From the NCBI GenBank assembly GCA_028876585.1, contig JAGWRL010000358.1, positions 1 to 6,761 of the forward strand: a stretch of 6,761 bases of DNA. The letters are read 5' to 3'. The DNA is from Pseudomonadota bacterium (GTDB lineage: Bacteria; Pseudomonadota; Alphaproteobacteria; Rhizobiales; Beijerinckiaceae). The position numbers and the translations under genes were made by a program. Every line of letters begins with the position of its first letter. Positions within the stretch are counted from its first letter, which is position 1. Shown in pieces: positions 1-5,895 of this stretch. The notes below the pieces were generated by a model. The model searched no databases. It was not told where the DNA came from and saw nothing but the letters and a program-made list of their open reading frames with translations.

Positions 1-877
1 CGCCGGCTACTACGTCGCCAAGGACAAGGGTTATTACAAGGCGGAAGGCCTCGACGTGACGATCAAGCCGGGCGGCCCGGACATCGCGCCCGAGCAGGTG
101 CTGGCCGGCGGCGGCGCGGATGTCGTGGTCGACTGGATGCCGTCGGCACTGGCGTCGCGCGAGAAAGGCGTGCCGCTGGTCAATATTTCGCAGACTTTCA
201 AGAAGTCCGGGCTGGAGCTGACCTGCCGCGCCGACACCGGCATCAAGACGCCGCAAGACCTGAAGGATCATACGCTCGGCGTATGGTTCTACGGCAACGA
301 ATATCCGTTCCTCAACTGGATGGGCAAGCTCGGGCTCAAGACCGACGCCTCCGCCGGCGGCGTCAAGGTGCTGAAGCAGGGGTTCAACGTCGACCCGCTG
401 CTGCAGAAACAGGCGGATTGCATCTCGACCATGACCTACAACGAATATTGGCAGGTGATCGACGCCGGTTACAAACCGAGCCAGCTCGTCGTGTTCAAAT
501 ATGAGGATCAGGGCGTGGCGACGCTGGAGGACGGCCTCTATGTGCTGGAGCCGAAACTGAAGGACCCCGCCTTCGTCGACAAGATGGCGCGTTTCGTGCG
601 CGCCTCGATGAAGGGCTGGGCGGAAGCGCGCGCCAATCCGGCCGAGGCGGTGAAGTTCGTGCTCGACAACGACGCCACCGGCGCGCAGACCGAACATCAT
701 CAGACGCAGATGATGGGCGAGATCAACAAGCTGACGGAAGGCTCCGACGGAAGGCTCGACACGGCCGACTATCAACGCACCGTCAACACGCTGATGTCGG
801 GCGGCTCCGATCCCGTGATTTCGAAGCCGCCGATGGGCGCCTACACGATGGAGATCACCGACAAGGCGCTCAAATAA
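1..877 (+). CDS. ABC transporter substrate-binding protein, NMT1/THI5-like (5' partial)
   Basis: The reading frame is open from base 2, so the gene enters from the left edge and about 291 residues are visible. The GTG at 56 is internal, because the residues before it (GYYVAKDKGYYKAEGLDV) match the conserved first strand and helix of NMT1/THI5-type binding proteins. Family members are usually 320-345 residues, so roughly 40-50 are missing, including the expected signal peptide. Further family-like features are PGGPDIAPEQVLAGGGADVV, a loop that reads the ligand, and GVWFYGNEYPFLNWM in the second lobe. In this family the protein is periplasmic and hands ligand to an ABC permease; known ligands include hydroxymethylpyrimidine-type thiamine precursors, sulfonates, nitrate and other small N- or S-compounds. 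The ligand here is not determinable. It ends in TAA and converges with the next gene. It may supply the substrate of the catabolic operon downstream, but a - strand gene and the regulator lie between, so it is not in that transcript. Confidence 0.88.
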   Translation, partial: AGYYVAKDKGYYKAEGLDVTIKPGGPDIAPEQVLAGGGADVVVDWMPSALASREKGVPLVNISQTFKKSGLELTCRADTGIKTPQDLKDHTLGVWFYGNEYPFLNWMGKLGLKTDASAGGVKVLKQGFNVDPLLQKQADCISTMTYNEYWQVIDAGYKPSQLVVFKYEDQGVATLEDGLYVLEPKLKDPAFVDKMARFVRASMKGWAEARANPAEAVKFVLDNDATGAQTEHHQTQMMGEINKLTEGSDGRLDTADYQRTVNTLMSGGSDPVISKPPMGAYTMEITDKALK

Positions 878-900
878 GGCGCGACCATCGCGCGGCGGGG

Positions 901-937
901 GGTCGGAAGCGACCGCCTCGTCGCCGCCTGCGCGGCG
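901..937. terminator. two small GC hairpins between convergent genes
   Basis: The 65-bp gap between two convergent stop codons holds two perfect short stem-loops. One is GGTCG (901-905) with CGACC (910-914) around a GAAG loop. The other is CGCCGC (922-927) with GCGGCG (932-937) around a CTGC loop. Neither is followed by a T-run on either strand, so these are not canonical intrinsic terminators. In DNA this GC-rich, short hairpins also arise by chance. The position is right for a shared bidirectional terminator, but the evidence is weak. Confidence 0.3.
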
Positions 938-942
938 CGCCG

Positions 943-1494
943 TTACAGCGACACCCGGATGGCCCGACCCGGCGGCTGTTGCGCGCACAGGGGCAGATGT
1001 TCGCGCAGATAGCGCCAAAAGCCATGCGGCCGGCCGACGATCAGAAGTTCGGCTTTGAATTGTTCGATCGAGTCTCTCAGATTGGCGACGGCGTAGGCGC
1101 GCGCGTCGAGCGCCGCCTGACCCTGCTCGGGCGCCGCCGCCGCCAGCCGCTCCAGACAAACGTGCGTCGTCGTGGAGGCCGACAAGATGATTATGAATCG
1201 CGGCAGCAGGTTCGAGTGATGTTGGCTGATCTCGTTCTTCAGGTCGCAAAGCCGCTGCTCGATGGCCGCCCGCGCGTCCCCGTTTTGCAGGTACGCCGTC
1301 GCCTCATGCGCATTTTTGACGCTGCGAACGATGTCGTACAAAGCCGGTTGCAGGCGCTCGATCTTGTAATAAAGTTGCTCGGCCTTACGGGCGTTCCGCC
1401 AGCGGCTATCGCGCCAGTTGGCGATCAGCAACGATAGGGCCGCCGAGAGCAGGGCCGTGAATAAGCCCACGAGGGCGACGTGCGCTTGCGACAT
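943..1494 (-). CDS. hypothetical protein with one N-terminal membrane segment
   Basis: I do not recognise this family. It encodes 183 residues from an ATG at 1494; a GTG six bases upstream (1500) is in frame and would add two residues. ATG is preferred because AGGA (- strand, bases 1507-1504) lies 9 nt before it but only 3 nt before the GTG. Residues 5-25 (VALVGLFTALLSAALSLLIA) form one hydrophobic segment, followed by WRDSRWRNARK, a positive cluster that predicts the C-terminus stays in the cytoplasm. The remainder is largely helical and charged, with heptad-like stretches at about 37-90 and 125-150, then an aromatic/basic tail (GFWRYLREHLP). There are no catalytic motifs and no signal-peptidase site. 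GC is clearly lower than in the neighbours (31/60 in the line from 1321 against 45/60 in the line from 3541), and it faces both flanking + strand genes, so it may be a later insertion. It is real coding sequence on grounds of length, RBS and a coherent protein profile, but its role is unknown. Confidence 0.65.
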   Translation of the reverse strand: MSQAHVALVGLFTALLSAALSLLIANWRDSRWRNARKAEQLYYKIERLQPALYDIVRSVKNAHEATAYLQNGDARAAIEQRLCDLKNEISQHHSNLLPRFIIILSASTTTHVCLERLAAAAPEQGQAALDARAYAVANLRDSIEQFKAELLIVGRPHGFWRYLREHLPLCAQQPPGRAIRVSL

Positions 1495-1667
1495 ATTCAC
1501 TGTTCCTATGAACCTGCCAGGAAATTCATAGCGAGGATGTTGTTACAATTGGACTCAAATTTGACGCCATCGCCGCGCGCGGGGAGATTTCGCCGCGTAT
1601 TGTTTAGACTCTACTATTAACGATAGGTCATGCGCCAAGCGGATGTTAACCAAAACGGCGAGGGGTC
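1495..1667. other. AT-richer intergenic spacer
   Basis: This stretch separates the 5' end of the membrane-protein gene from the 3' end of the GntR gene, both on the - strand. It is much less GC-rich than its surroundings, notably around 1540-1565 and 1595-1625. It should carry the promoter of the gene starting at 1494. I cannot pick convincing -35/-10 boxes. It also holds a 10-bp perfect palindrome, TCAAATTTGA (1555-1564), and a self-complementary CCGCGCGCGG just after it. No RNA gene, repeat family or further ORF is apparent. Confidence 0.5.
1506..1531 (-). promoter_or_regulatory. inverted repeat overlapping the RBS of the membrane-protein gene
   Basis: CTATGAA (1506-1512) and TTCATAG (1525-1531) form a perfect 7-bp inverted repeat. 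Inside it lies a second one, CCTG-C-CAGG (1513-1521). Read on the - strand, this is a leader hairpin whose 3' arm ends in ...CATAG, sharing its last two bases with the AGGA ribosome-binding site of the gene starting at 1494. It could therefore partly mask translation initiation, or it could be a DNA operator. The sequence shows the symmetry; the function is inferred. Confidence 0.35.
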
Positions 1668-2399
1668 TTATCGGGTCGCCCCCAGCTCGGCAGCTTCCTG
1701 ACGATGGGTCGCCTCGCCGAGCCGCTCTAGACCGGCGATGGCGAGCCGCTTCACGACATTGACATGCTCGTGGCTCGCCTTGGCGGCGGCCTCGCCGTCG
1801 CCCTGCTCGATCGCCGCGATGATGCGCAGCATTTCGAGGTTGGCGTCTTCGGCGCGCCGCGGCTGCGCCACCGTCATCGCCCTGAGATGGTTGATGCGCG
1901 CGTTCAGGCCCTGAACGACCTGCCAGGCGACGGGCTTGTCGGCGATACGGAACAGCAGTTCGTAGAATTCCGTCGTCGCCTTGAGGATGGTGCGGCCCTC
2001 CCCGCTGGAAAACGCCTTCTGGATCGCTTCGTTGGCGAGTTTCAGTTGCGCGACATCGTGCGGACTTGCGGCGACGGCCGCCGCCTTGGTCGCTTCGGCT
2101 TCGAGCAGACCCCTTATTTCGTAGACCTGCTCGGCCTGCCGGCTGTCGAGCCGCGCCACCGCCGGCCCCTGCTGCGGGATGACCTCGACCAGGCCCTCGG
2201 ATTCGAGGTGACGCAGCGCCTCGCGCACGACGGTGCGGGAAACCCCGAGCCGATCGCAAAGCATCCGCTCCACCAGTCGCTCGCCGGGACGGAACTGAAA
2301 CCGCAGGATCGCGTCGCGCAGCCGCTCGACCGCGAGTTCGCGCAGGGTGCGCGCGTTGCGGTCGATCTTCAGCGTGTCGTCTTGGTTGGCCGCGTTCAC
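1668..2399 (-). CDS. GntR-family transcriptional regulator, FadR/FCD subfamily
   Basis: A 243-residue repressor-type regulator of usual length for the family. Residues ~17-85 form the GntR winged helix-turn-helix: LRELAVERLRDAILRFQFRPGERL, then LGVSRTVVREALRHLESEGLV as recognition helix, then the wing (VIPQQGPAVARL). Residues ~90-222 form the all-helical FCD ligand-binding domain. The start is GTG at 2399 because GGAGG (- strand, 2411-2407) sits exactly 7 nt before it, and the frame upstream of it is antisense to the next gene. By eye, positions that usually hold FCD metal ligands are altered: the Asp-x3-His pair reads Thr142...Tyr146 and the central His reads Met190, while a His near 210-212 remains. 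Its gene diverges from the monooxygenase operon with a palindromic operator between them, so it probably represses that operon and itself, released by a pathway substrate or intermediate. The effector is unknown. Confidence 0.9.
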   Translation of the reverse strand: MNAANQDDTLKIDRNARTLRELAVERLRDAILRFQFRPGERLVERMLCDRLGVSRTVVREALRHLESEGLVEVIPQQGPAVARLDSRQAEQVYEIRGLLEAEATKAAAVAASPHDVAQLKLANEAIQKAFSSGEGRTILKATTEFYELLFRIADKPVAWQVVQGLNARINHLRAMTVAQPRRAEDANLEMLRIIAAIEQGDGEAAAKASHEHVNVVKRLAIAGLERLGEATHRQEAAELGATR

Positions 2400-2406
2400 G
2401 TGATGA

Positions 2407-2411
2407 CCTCC
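2407..2411 (-). promoter_or_regulatory. ribosome-binding site of the gntR gene
   Basis: GGAGG on the - strand, 7 nt before the GTG at 2399. It decides the start, since the open frame continues upstream across the divergent promoter without a better-placed initiator. Confidence 0.75.
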
Positions 2412-2454
2412 AGCGATGCGTTTGTGCCTGCGAACCCGGCGCCGCACAAGGGGC

Positions 2455-2484
2455 TTGACATGCCGTATTATGGTATACCATAAG
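2455..2484 (+). promoter_or_regulatory. promoter of the monooxygenase operon
   Basis: A consensus -35 TTGACA (2455-2460) is followed, after 18 bp, by CATAAG (2479-2484), a 4/6 match to the -10 box. Transcription would start near 2490-2492, giving a leader of about 20 nt before the GTG at 2511. The spacer and -10 are covered by the palindrome at 2468-2483. On the opposite strand CATAAT (bases 2472-2467) is a 5/6 -10 candidate for the divergent regulator gene, though no good -35 accompanies it. Confidence 0.6.
2468..2483. promoter_or_regulatory. probable GntR/FCD operator, 16-bp perfect palindrome
   Basis: TTATGGTATACCATAA is a perfect inverted repeat centred between 2475 and 2476. It lies in the divergent intergenic region and covers the spacer and -10 of the + strand promoter and the candidate -10 of the - strand one. 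Its core TGGTATACCA fits the TGGT-n-ACCA / GTATAC type of site known for FadR-like and FCD-type GntR proteins. Binding there would block both promoters, the usual arrangement for an autoregulated repressor of an adjacent catabolic operon. The palindrome is seen directly; the pairing with the neighbouring regulator is inferred. Confidence 0.8.
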
Positions 2485-2497
2485 ATGTGCAAGAGAC

Positions 2498-2502
2498 GGG
2501 AG
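2498..2502 (+). promoter_or_regulatory. ribosome-binding site of the DUF1185 gene
   Basis: GGGAG lies 8 nt before the GTG at 2511. The other in-frame GTG, at 2487, has no purine-rich site before it and falls within a few bases of, or upstream of, the predicted transcription start, so 2511 is preferred. Confidence 0.65.
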
Positions 2503-2510
2503 ACGGAAAC

Positions 2511-3095
2511 GTGGAGCGGTTGCGAAAAATCGTCACCTACACCGAGACGGCGCTGATCGAGGGCGGCCGCGCGGCGCCCAAGCCGTTGCAACTGTTCGCC
2601 GTCGCGGCGGTGCTGACCAATCCCTGGGCCGGTCGCGGCTTCGTCGATGACCTGAAGCCGGAAATCCACGCCGTCGCCCCCGAACTCGGCGCGTTGCTGA
2701 CCGCGCAGATGTTGCGGCTCGCCGGCGGCGGCGAGGCGATCGAGGGCTACGGCAAGGCCGCCGTGGTCGGCACGTCGGGCGAGATCGAGCACGCCTCGGC
2801 GCTGATCCACACGTTGCGCTTCGGCAACCATTACCGGAAGGCGGTCGGCGCCAAGAGCTATCTCGCCTTCACCAACACGCGCGGCGGGCCGAACTGCCCC
2901 ATCGTCATCCCGCTCATGCATAAGATCGACGAGGGCATGCGCTCGCATTACCTCACGATCCAGTTCTCCATTCTCGACGCGCCGGCGCCCGACGAGATCG
3001 TCGTGGCGCTCGGCGCCTCGATCGGCGGACGGCCGCATCACCGCATCGGCGACCGCTACCAGGACCTGAAGGATCTCGGCGGAACCGATGTCTGA
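2511..3095 (+). CDS. AA_synth / DUF1185 family protein
   Basis: 194 residues from the GTG at 2511, matching the family's usual length and its usual beginning (RKIVTYTE a few residues in). Family-like blocks are EGGRAAPKPLQLFAVAAVLTNPWAGR (residues 17-42), a conserved EGYGKAAVVGTSGEIEHASAL segment (78-98), NTRGGPNCPIVIPLMHK (122-138), RSHY (144-147), and the terminal APDEIVVALGAS-GGRPHHRIGD (158-181). The family is annotated 'amino acid synthesis' with little experimental support. A structure of a member was reported as a variant of the Bacillus chorismate-mutase fold, a small trimer-type enzyme scaffold shared with YjgF/RidA proteins. The reaction is not established. As first gene of the operon, overlapping the next by 8 bp, it probably acts on an intermediate of the same pathway in the cytoplasm, perhaps an isomerase, lyase or deaminase step. 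Conserved polar residues are candidates for the active site, but none can be assigned. Confidence 0.85.
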   Translation: MERLRKIVTYTETALIEGGRAAPKPLQLFAVAAVLTNPWAGRGFVDDLKPEIHAVAPELGALLTAQMLRLAGGGEAIEGYGKAAVVGTSGEIEHASALIHTLRFGNHYRKAVGAKSYLAFTNTRGGPNCPIVIPLMHKIDEGMRSHYLTIQFSILDAPAPDEIVVALGASIGGRPHHRIGDRYQDLKDLGGTDV

Positions 3096-4839
3096 GGGGC
3101 TCGCGCGCTACCGCGACCGCCTCGGCCGCGAGGTCGAGGTCGGCTACAACAGCGCCGGCCGCGGCCCGGCCGTGGCGCTGATCCACGGCGTCGGCCTGCA
3201 AAAATCAATCTGGGCGCCGCAGATCGCGGCGCTCGCGGGCGATCACGAGGTCATCGCCGTCGACATGCTCGGCCACGGCGCTTCGAGCCGGCCGCCCGAG
3301 GCGCCGCGCCTCGCCGATTACGCAGCGGCGGTGCGCGCCGTGCTGGATGCGCTCGACATCGAGAAAGCCGATCTCGTCGGTCACTCCATGGGCGCGCTGG
3401 TGGCGCTCGAATTCGCGCTCAATTACCCCGAGCGGACGCGCAGCGTCGTCGCCATGAACGCCGTGTTCTGCCGCACGTCCGAGCAGCGCGCCGCCATCGC
3501 CGCGCGGGTGGGGGAACTCGACGGCGCGCGCCTGCCCGATTGGAGCGGCACGCTGATGCGCTGGTTCGGCAAGCCCGCGCCGCCCGAACTGAGGCCGGCG
3601 GCGGCCCATGCCGGCGCGCTGCTGGCGGCGGCCGATCCGGTCGGCTATGCCCGCAGCTACCGCCTGTTCGCCGAGGGCGACGCCGACCACGGCGCCCGCC
3701 TCGCCGAGCTCGCCGTCCCGGCGCTGTTTCTCACCGGCGCCGAGGACCCGAACTCGACGCCCGCCATGTCGGCCGCGATGGCGCGGCTCGCGCCGCAGGG
3801 GCGGCTCGTCGTCATGCCCGGGATGCGGCACATGATGGCGCTGACCCATGCCGACGCTGTGAACCGCGAATTGCGCGGCTTCCTCGCCAGCCTCGAGTCC
3901 CGCCCCGCCCCGTTCGACCCGCGCGCCTTCCGCAAGGCGCTTGGCGGTTTCCTGACCGGCGTCACCGTGGTCGCGACGGTGCAGCCGGACGGAACGCCGC
4001 GCGGCTTCACCGCCAATTCCTTCACCTCCGTTTCGCTCGATCCGCCGCTGGTGCTCGTCTGCATCGCCAAGACCGCGGCGAGTTGCCCGATTTTCTCCGC
4101 CGCCGAGGGTTTTTCGGTCAACATCCTGGCGGAGCATCAGGCCGACGTATCCGGCCTGTTCGCCTCGAAGTCGCCCGACAAGTTCGGCGCCGTCGCCTGG
4201 CGGCGCGGCCCGGCCGGCAATCCCGTGCTCGACGAGGTCGCCGCCTGGTTCGATTGCGCGCGGCAGGACGTGGTCGACGCCGGCGATCACGTCATCCTCA
4301 TCGGCCGGGTGCAGGGCTTCGCCGAGCGCGCGGTCAATCCGCTCGGCTATTGCAAGGGCGCGCACATCACCTTCGGGCTGCAACTCGACGCCCTGGCGGC
4401 GAGCGGCGGGCGCACGCGCGTCGGCTCGATCCTGGAGCGCGACGGCGCCCTGGTGCTGGTCGACGACGGGCGCGGCAATCTCGATATCCCCAAGGGCGCC
4501 GCCGTCGGCGCGGCGACGGATTCCGACAGCCTCGCCGGCAATCTGAAGCGGCTCGGCATCGAGGCCGAACTCGGCTTCCTGTTCGCCGTCTACGAAGACC
4601 CTGCGCGCGGCGCGACCGCGATGTCGATCATCTATCGCGGCCAGTTGCGAAGCCTGGCCGCGGCGCGCGAAGACGTCATGCTGGCGCCCTTCGACGAAAT
4701 CCCCTGGGGCCGCATCAAGGATGCGGCGCTCGCCGCCATGCTGCGCCGCTACATCGACGAGAAGCGGCAGGATCTATTCGGCGTCTATGTGGGCGACGCC
4801 GAACGCGGCACGGTGCAACCCCTCGCTCGCACGGCCTGA
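3088..4839 (+). CDS. three-domain fusion: alpha/beta hydrolase + flavin reductase + degenerate Nudix-like domain
   Basis: A 583-residue cytoplasmic protein; ATG at 3088 overlaps the previous stop by 8 bp, with GGCGGA 4 nt upstream. Residues ~1-268 are an alpha/beta hydrolase: oxyanion motif HGVG (33-36), nucleophile elbow GHSMG with Ser100, probable acid Asp220 in LTGAEDP, and His248 in GMRHM, so the triad looks intact. Residues ~278-432 are an HpaC/RutF-type flavin reductase: FRKALGGFLTGVTVVAT, GFTANSFTSVSLDPPL, CPIF, FSVNIL, then GDHVILIGRV, which together form the flavin-binding split barrel. Residues ~440-583 begin GSILERDGALVLVDDG and end FDEIPW...MLRRYIDE, an order of elements like a Nudix domain, but the Nudix box acidic residues are absent (KGAAVGAATDSDSLAGNLKRL), so pyrophosphatase activity is unlikely. 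It should reduce flavin with NAD(P)H for the monooxygenase encoded next and hydrolyse a pathway ester, amide or carbamate. No stop, shifted frame or internal start marks the junctions, so the fusion looks genuine. Confidence 0.88.
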   Translation: MSEGLARYRDRLGREVEVGYNSAGRGPAVALIHGVGLQKSIWAPQIAALAGDHEVIAVDMLGHGASSRPPEAPRLADYAAAVRAVLDALDIEKADLVGHSMGALVALEFALNYPERTRSVVAMNAVFCRTSEQRAAIAARVGELDGARLPDWSGTLMRWFGKPAPPELRPAAAHAGALLAAADPVGYARSYRLFAEGDADHGARLAELAVPALFLTGAEDPNSTPAMSAAMARLAPQGRLVVMPGMRHMMALTHADAVNRELRGFLASLESRPAPFDPRAFRKALGGFLTGVTVVATVQPDGTPRGFTANSFTSVSLDPPLVLVCIAKTAASCPIFSAAEGFSVNILAEHQADVSGLFASKSPDKFGAVAWRRGPAGNPVLDEVAAWFDCARQDVVDAGDHVILIGRVQGFAERAVNPLGYCKGAHITFGLQLDALAASGGRTRVGSILERDGALVLVDDGRGNLDIPKGAAVGAATDSDSLAGNLKRLGIEAELGFLFAVYEDPARGATAMSIIYRGQLRSLAAAREDVMLAPFDEIPWGRIKDAALAAMLRRYIDEKRQDLFGVYVGDAERGTVQPLARTA

Positions 4840-4851
4840 AGGAGCCGATCC

Positions 4852-5886
4852 ATGAAATTCTCGCTATTCGTGCACATGGAGCGGGCGGATGCGGCCAAGC
4901 CGCACCGCGAGCTGTTCACCGAGCTGGAAGAGCTGGTGCTCGACGCGGAGGCCGCCGGCTTCGAATCCGCCTGGATCGGCGAGCATCACGGCATGGAGTT
5001 CACCATCGCGCCGAACCCGTTCGTGCAACTCGCCTATCTCGCGGCGAAAACGACGCGCATCCGGCTTGGCACCGGCAATGTCATCGCCCCATTCTGGCAC
5101 CCGATCCGGCTCGCCGGCGAAGCCGCCATGACCGATGTCGCCAGCAACGGCCGGCTCGATCTCGGCGTCGCGCGCGGCGCCTATATGTTCGAATACGAGC
5201 GCCTGTTTCCCGGCCTCGACGCCTGGGGCGCCGGCCAGCGGATGCGCGAGATCGTGCCGGCGGTGAAGAAGCTGTGGGACGGCGATTACGCGCACGACGG
5301 CGAATTCTGGAAATTCCCCAAGACCACCGCGTCGCCGAAGCCGATCCAGCGCCCGATCCCGATCTGGGTCGCCGCCCGCGACCCCAACAGCCACGATTTC
5401 GCCGTCGCCAACGGCTGCAACGTGCAGGTGACGCCGCTCGCCTCGGGCGATGGCGAGGTGGCGAGCCTGATGGACCGCTTCCAGACCGCGGTCGCCGCCC
5501 ACCCGGAGGTTGCGCGCCCGCGCATCAGCCTGCTCCAGCACACTTTCGTCACCGACGGGCCGGCCGAGACGGCGCAATTCGTCGACGACCTCAGCCGCTA
5601 CTACGGCCTGTTTGGCGCCTGGTTCGCCAACAAGCGCCCGATCGAGCAGGCGATCATGGCGCCGCTGAGCGAGGAGGAGCGCGCCGCCGCGCCGCAATAT
5701 GCCCCTGACAAAATCGCCAGCAATCTGGTGATCGGCGAGCCCGAGGCGGTCATCGCCAGGCTCAAGCGCTATGAGGCGCTGGGCTACGACCAGTTCGCGA
5801 TCTGGATCGATTGCGGCGTCAGCCACGCGCGCAAGAAGAAGTCGCTCGACCTGTTCGTGCGCCACGTCATGCCCGCTTTCGCGTGA
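4852..5886 (+). CDS. LLM-class (luciferase-like) flavin-dependent monooxygenase
   Basis: 344 residues, a normal length for the family. The start ATG is set by AAGGAG (4839-4844) 7 nt upstream, beginning on the last base of the preceding stop codon. The protein is a bacterial-luciferase-type TIM barrel: MKFSLFVHME first strand, AGFESAWIGEHHG (residues 35-47, with the EHH motif typical of LuxA-like members), TTRIRLGTGNVIAPFWHP (67-84), the signature NGRLDLGVARGA (99-110), and IPIWVAARDP (169-178). Enzymes of this class use reduced FMN made by a separate reductase to activate oxygen. The flavin reductase domain encoded immediately upstream is the obvious partner, giving a two-component monooxygenase. 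The substrate cannot be read from sequence; it is not like RutA, NTA or alkanesulfonate monooxygenases on the motifs I can compare. The spacing of 12 bp upstream and 9 bp downstream indicates one transcript. Confidence 0.92.
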   Translation: MKFSLFVHMERADAAKPHRELFTELEELVLDAEAAGFESAWIGEHHGMEFTIAPNPFVQLAYLAAKTTRIRLGTGNVIAPFWHPIRLAGEAAMTDVASNGRLDLGVARGAYMFEYERLFPGLDAWGAGQRMREIVPAVKKLWDGDYAHDGEFWKFPKTTASPKPIQRPIPIWVAARDPNSHDFAVANGCNVQVTPLASGDGEVASLMDRFQTAVAAHPEVARPRISLLQHTFVTDGPAETAQFVDDLSRYYGLFGAWFANKRPIEQAIMAPLSEEERAAAPQYAPDKIASNLVIGEPEAVIARLKRYEALGYDQFAIWIDCGVSHARKKKSLDLFVRHVMPAFA

Positions 5887-5895
5887 GATGAGCCG

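Noticed and set aside
1555..2481. - strand ORF (308 codons) overlapping the regulator in another frame
   Set aside because: Arg/Ala-rich shadow; the overlapping frame encodes an intact GntR/FCD protein with a good RBS.
1764..2483. + strand ORF (239 codons) opposite the regulator
   Set aside because: Antisense shadow without motifs; it ends inside the divergent promoter.
2487..2510. GTG at 2487 as start of the DUF1185 protein
   Set aside because: It has no ribosome-binding site, lies at or before the predicted transcript start, and adds eight residues not expected in the family.
2400..3041. N-terminal extension of the GntR protein to an upstream start
   Set aside because: The extension is antisense to the DUF1185 gene and crosses the operator/promoter; the GTG at 2399 has an ideally placed GGAGG and gives the family's normal length.
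3205..4383. - strand ORF (392 codons) opposite the hydrolase/flavin reductase
   Set aside because: Antisense shadow with no domain, made of His/Arg/Gly/Glu-rich sequence.
3540..5708. Long + strand ORF (722 codons) in another frame across the fusion and LLM genes
   Set aside because: The translation is Arg-rich low-complexity sequence typical of a shifted GC-rich frame, while the overlapping frames carry clear catalytic motifs.
4852..5886. Calling the LLM gene rutA and the fusion rutD/rutF
   Set aside because: Only the enzyme classes match. The LLM protein has the EHH motif and lengths of a LuxA-like member and lacks the RutA blocks I can recall, so a Rut gene symbol is not supported.
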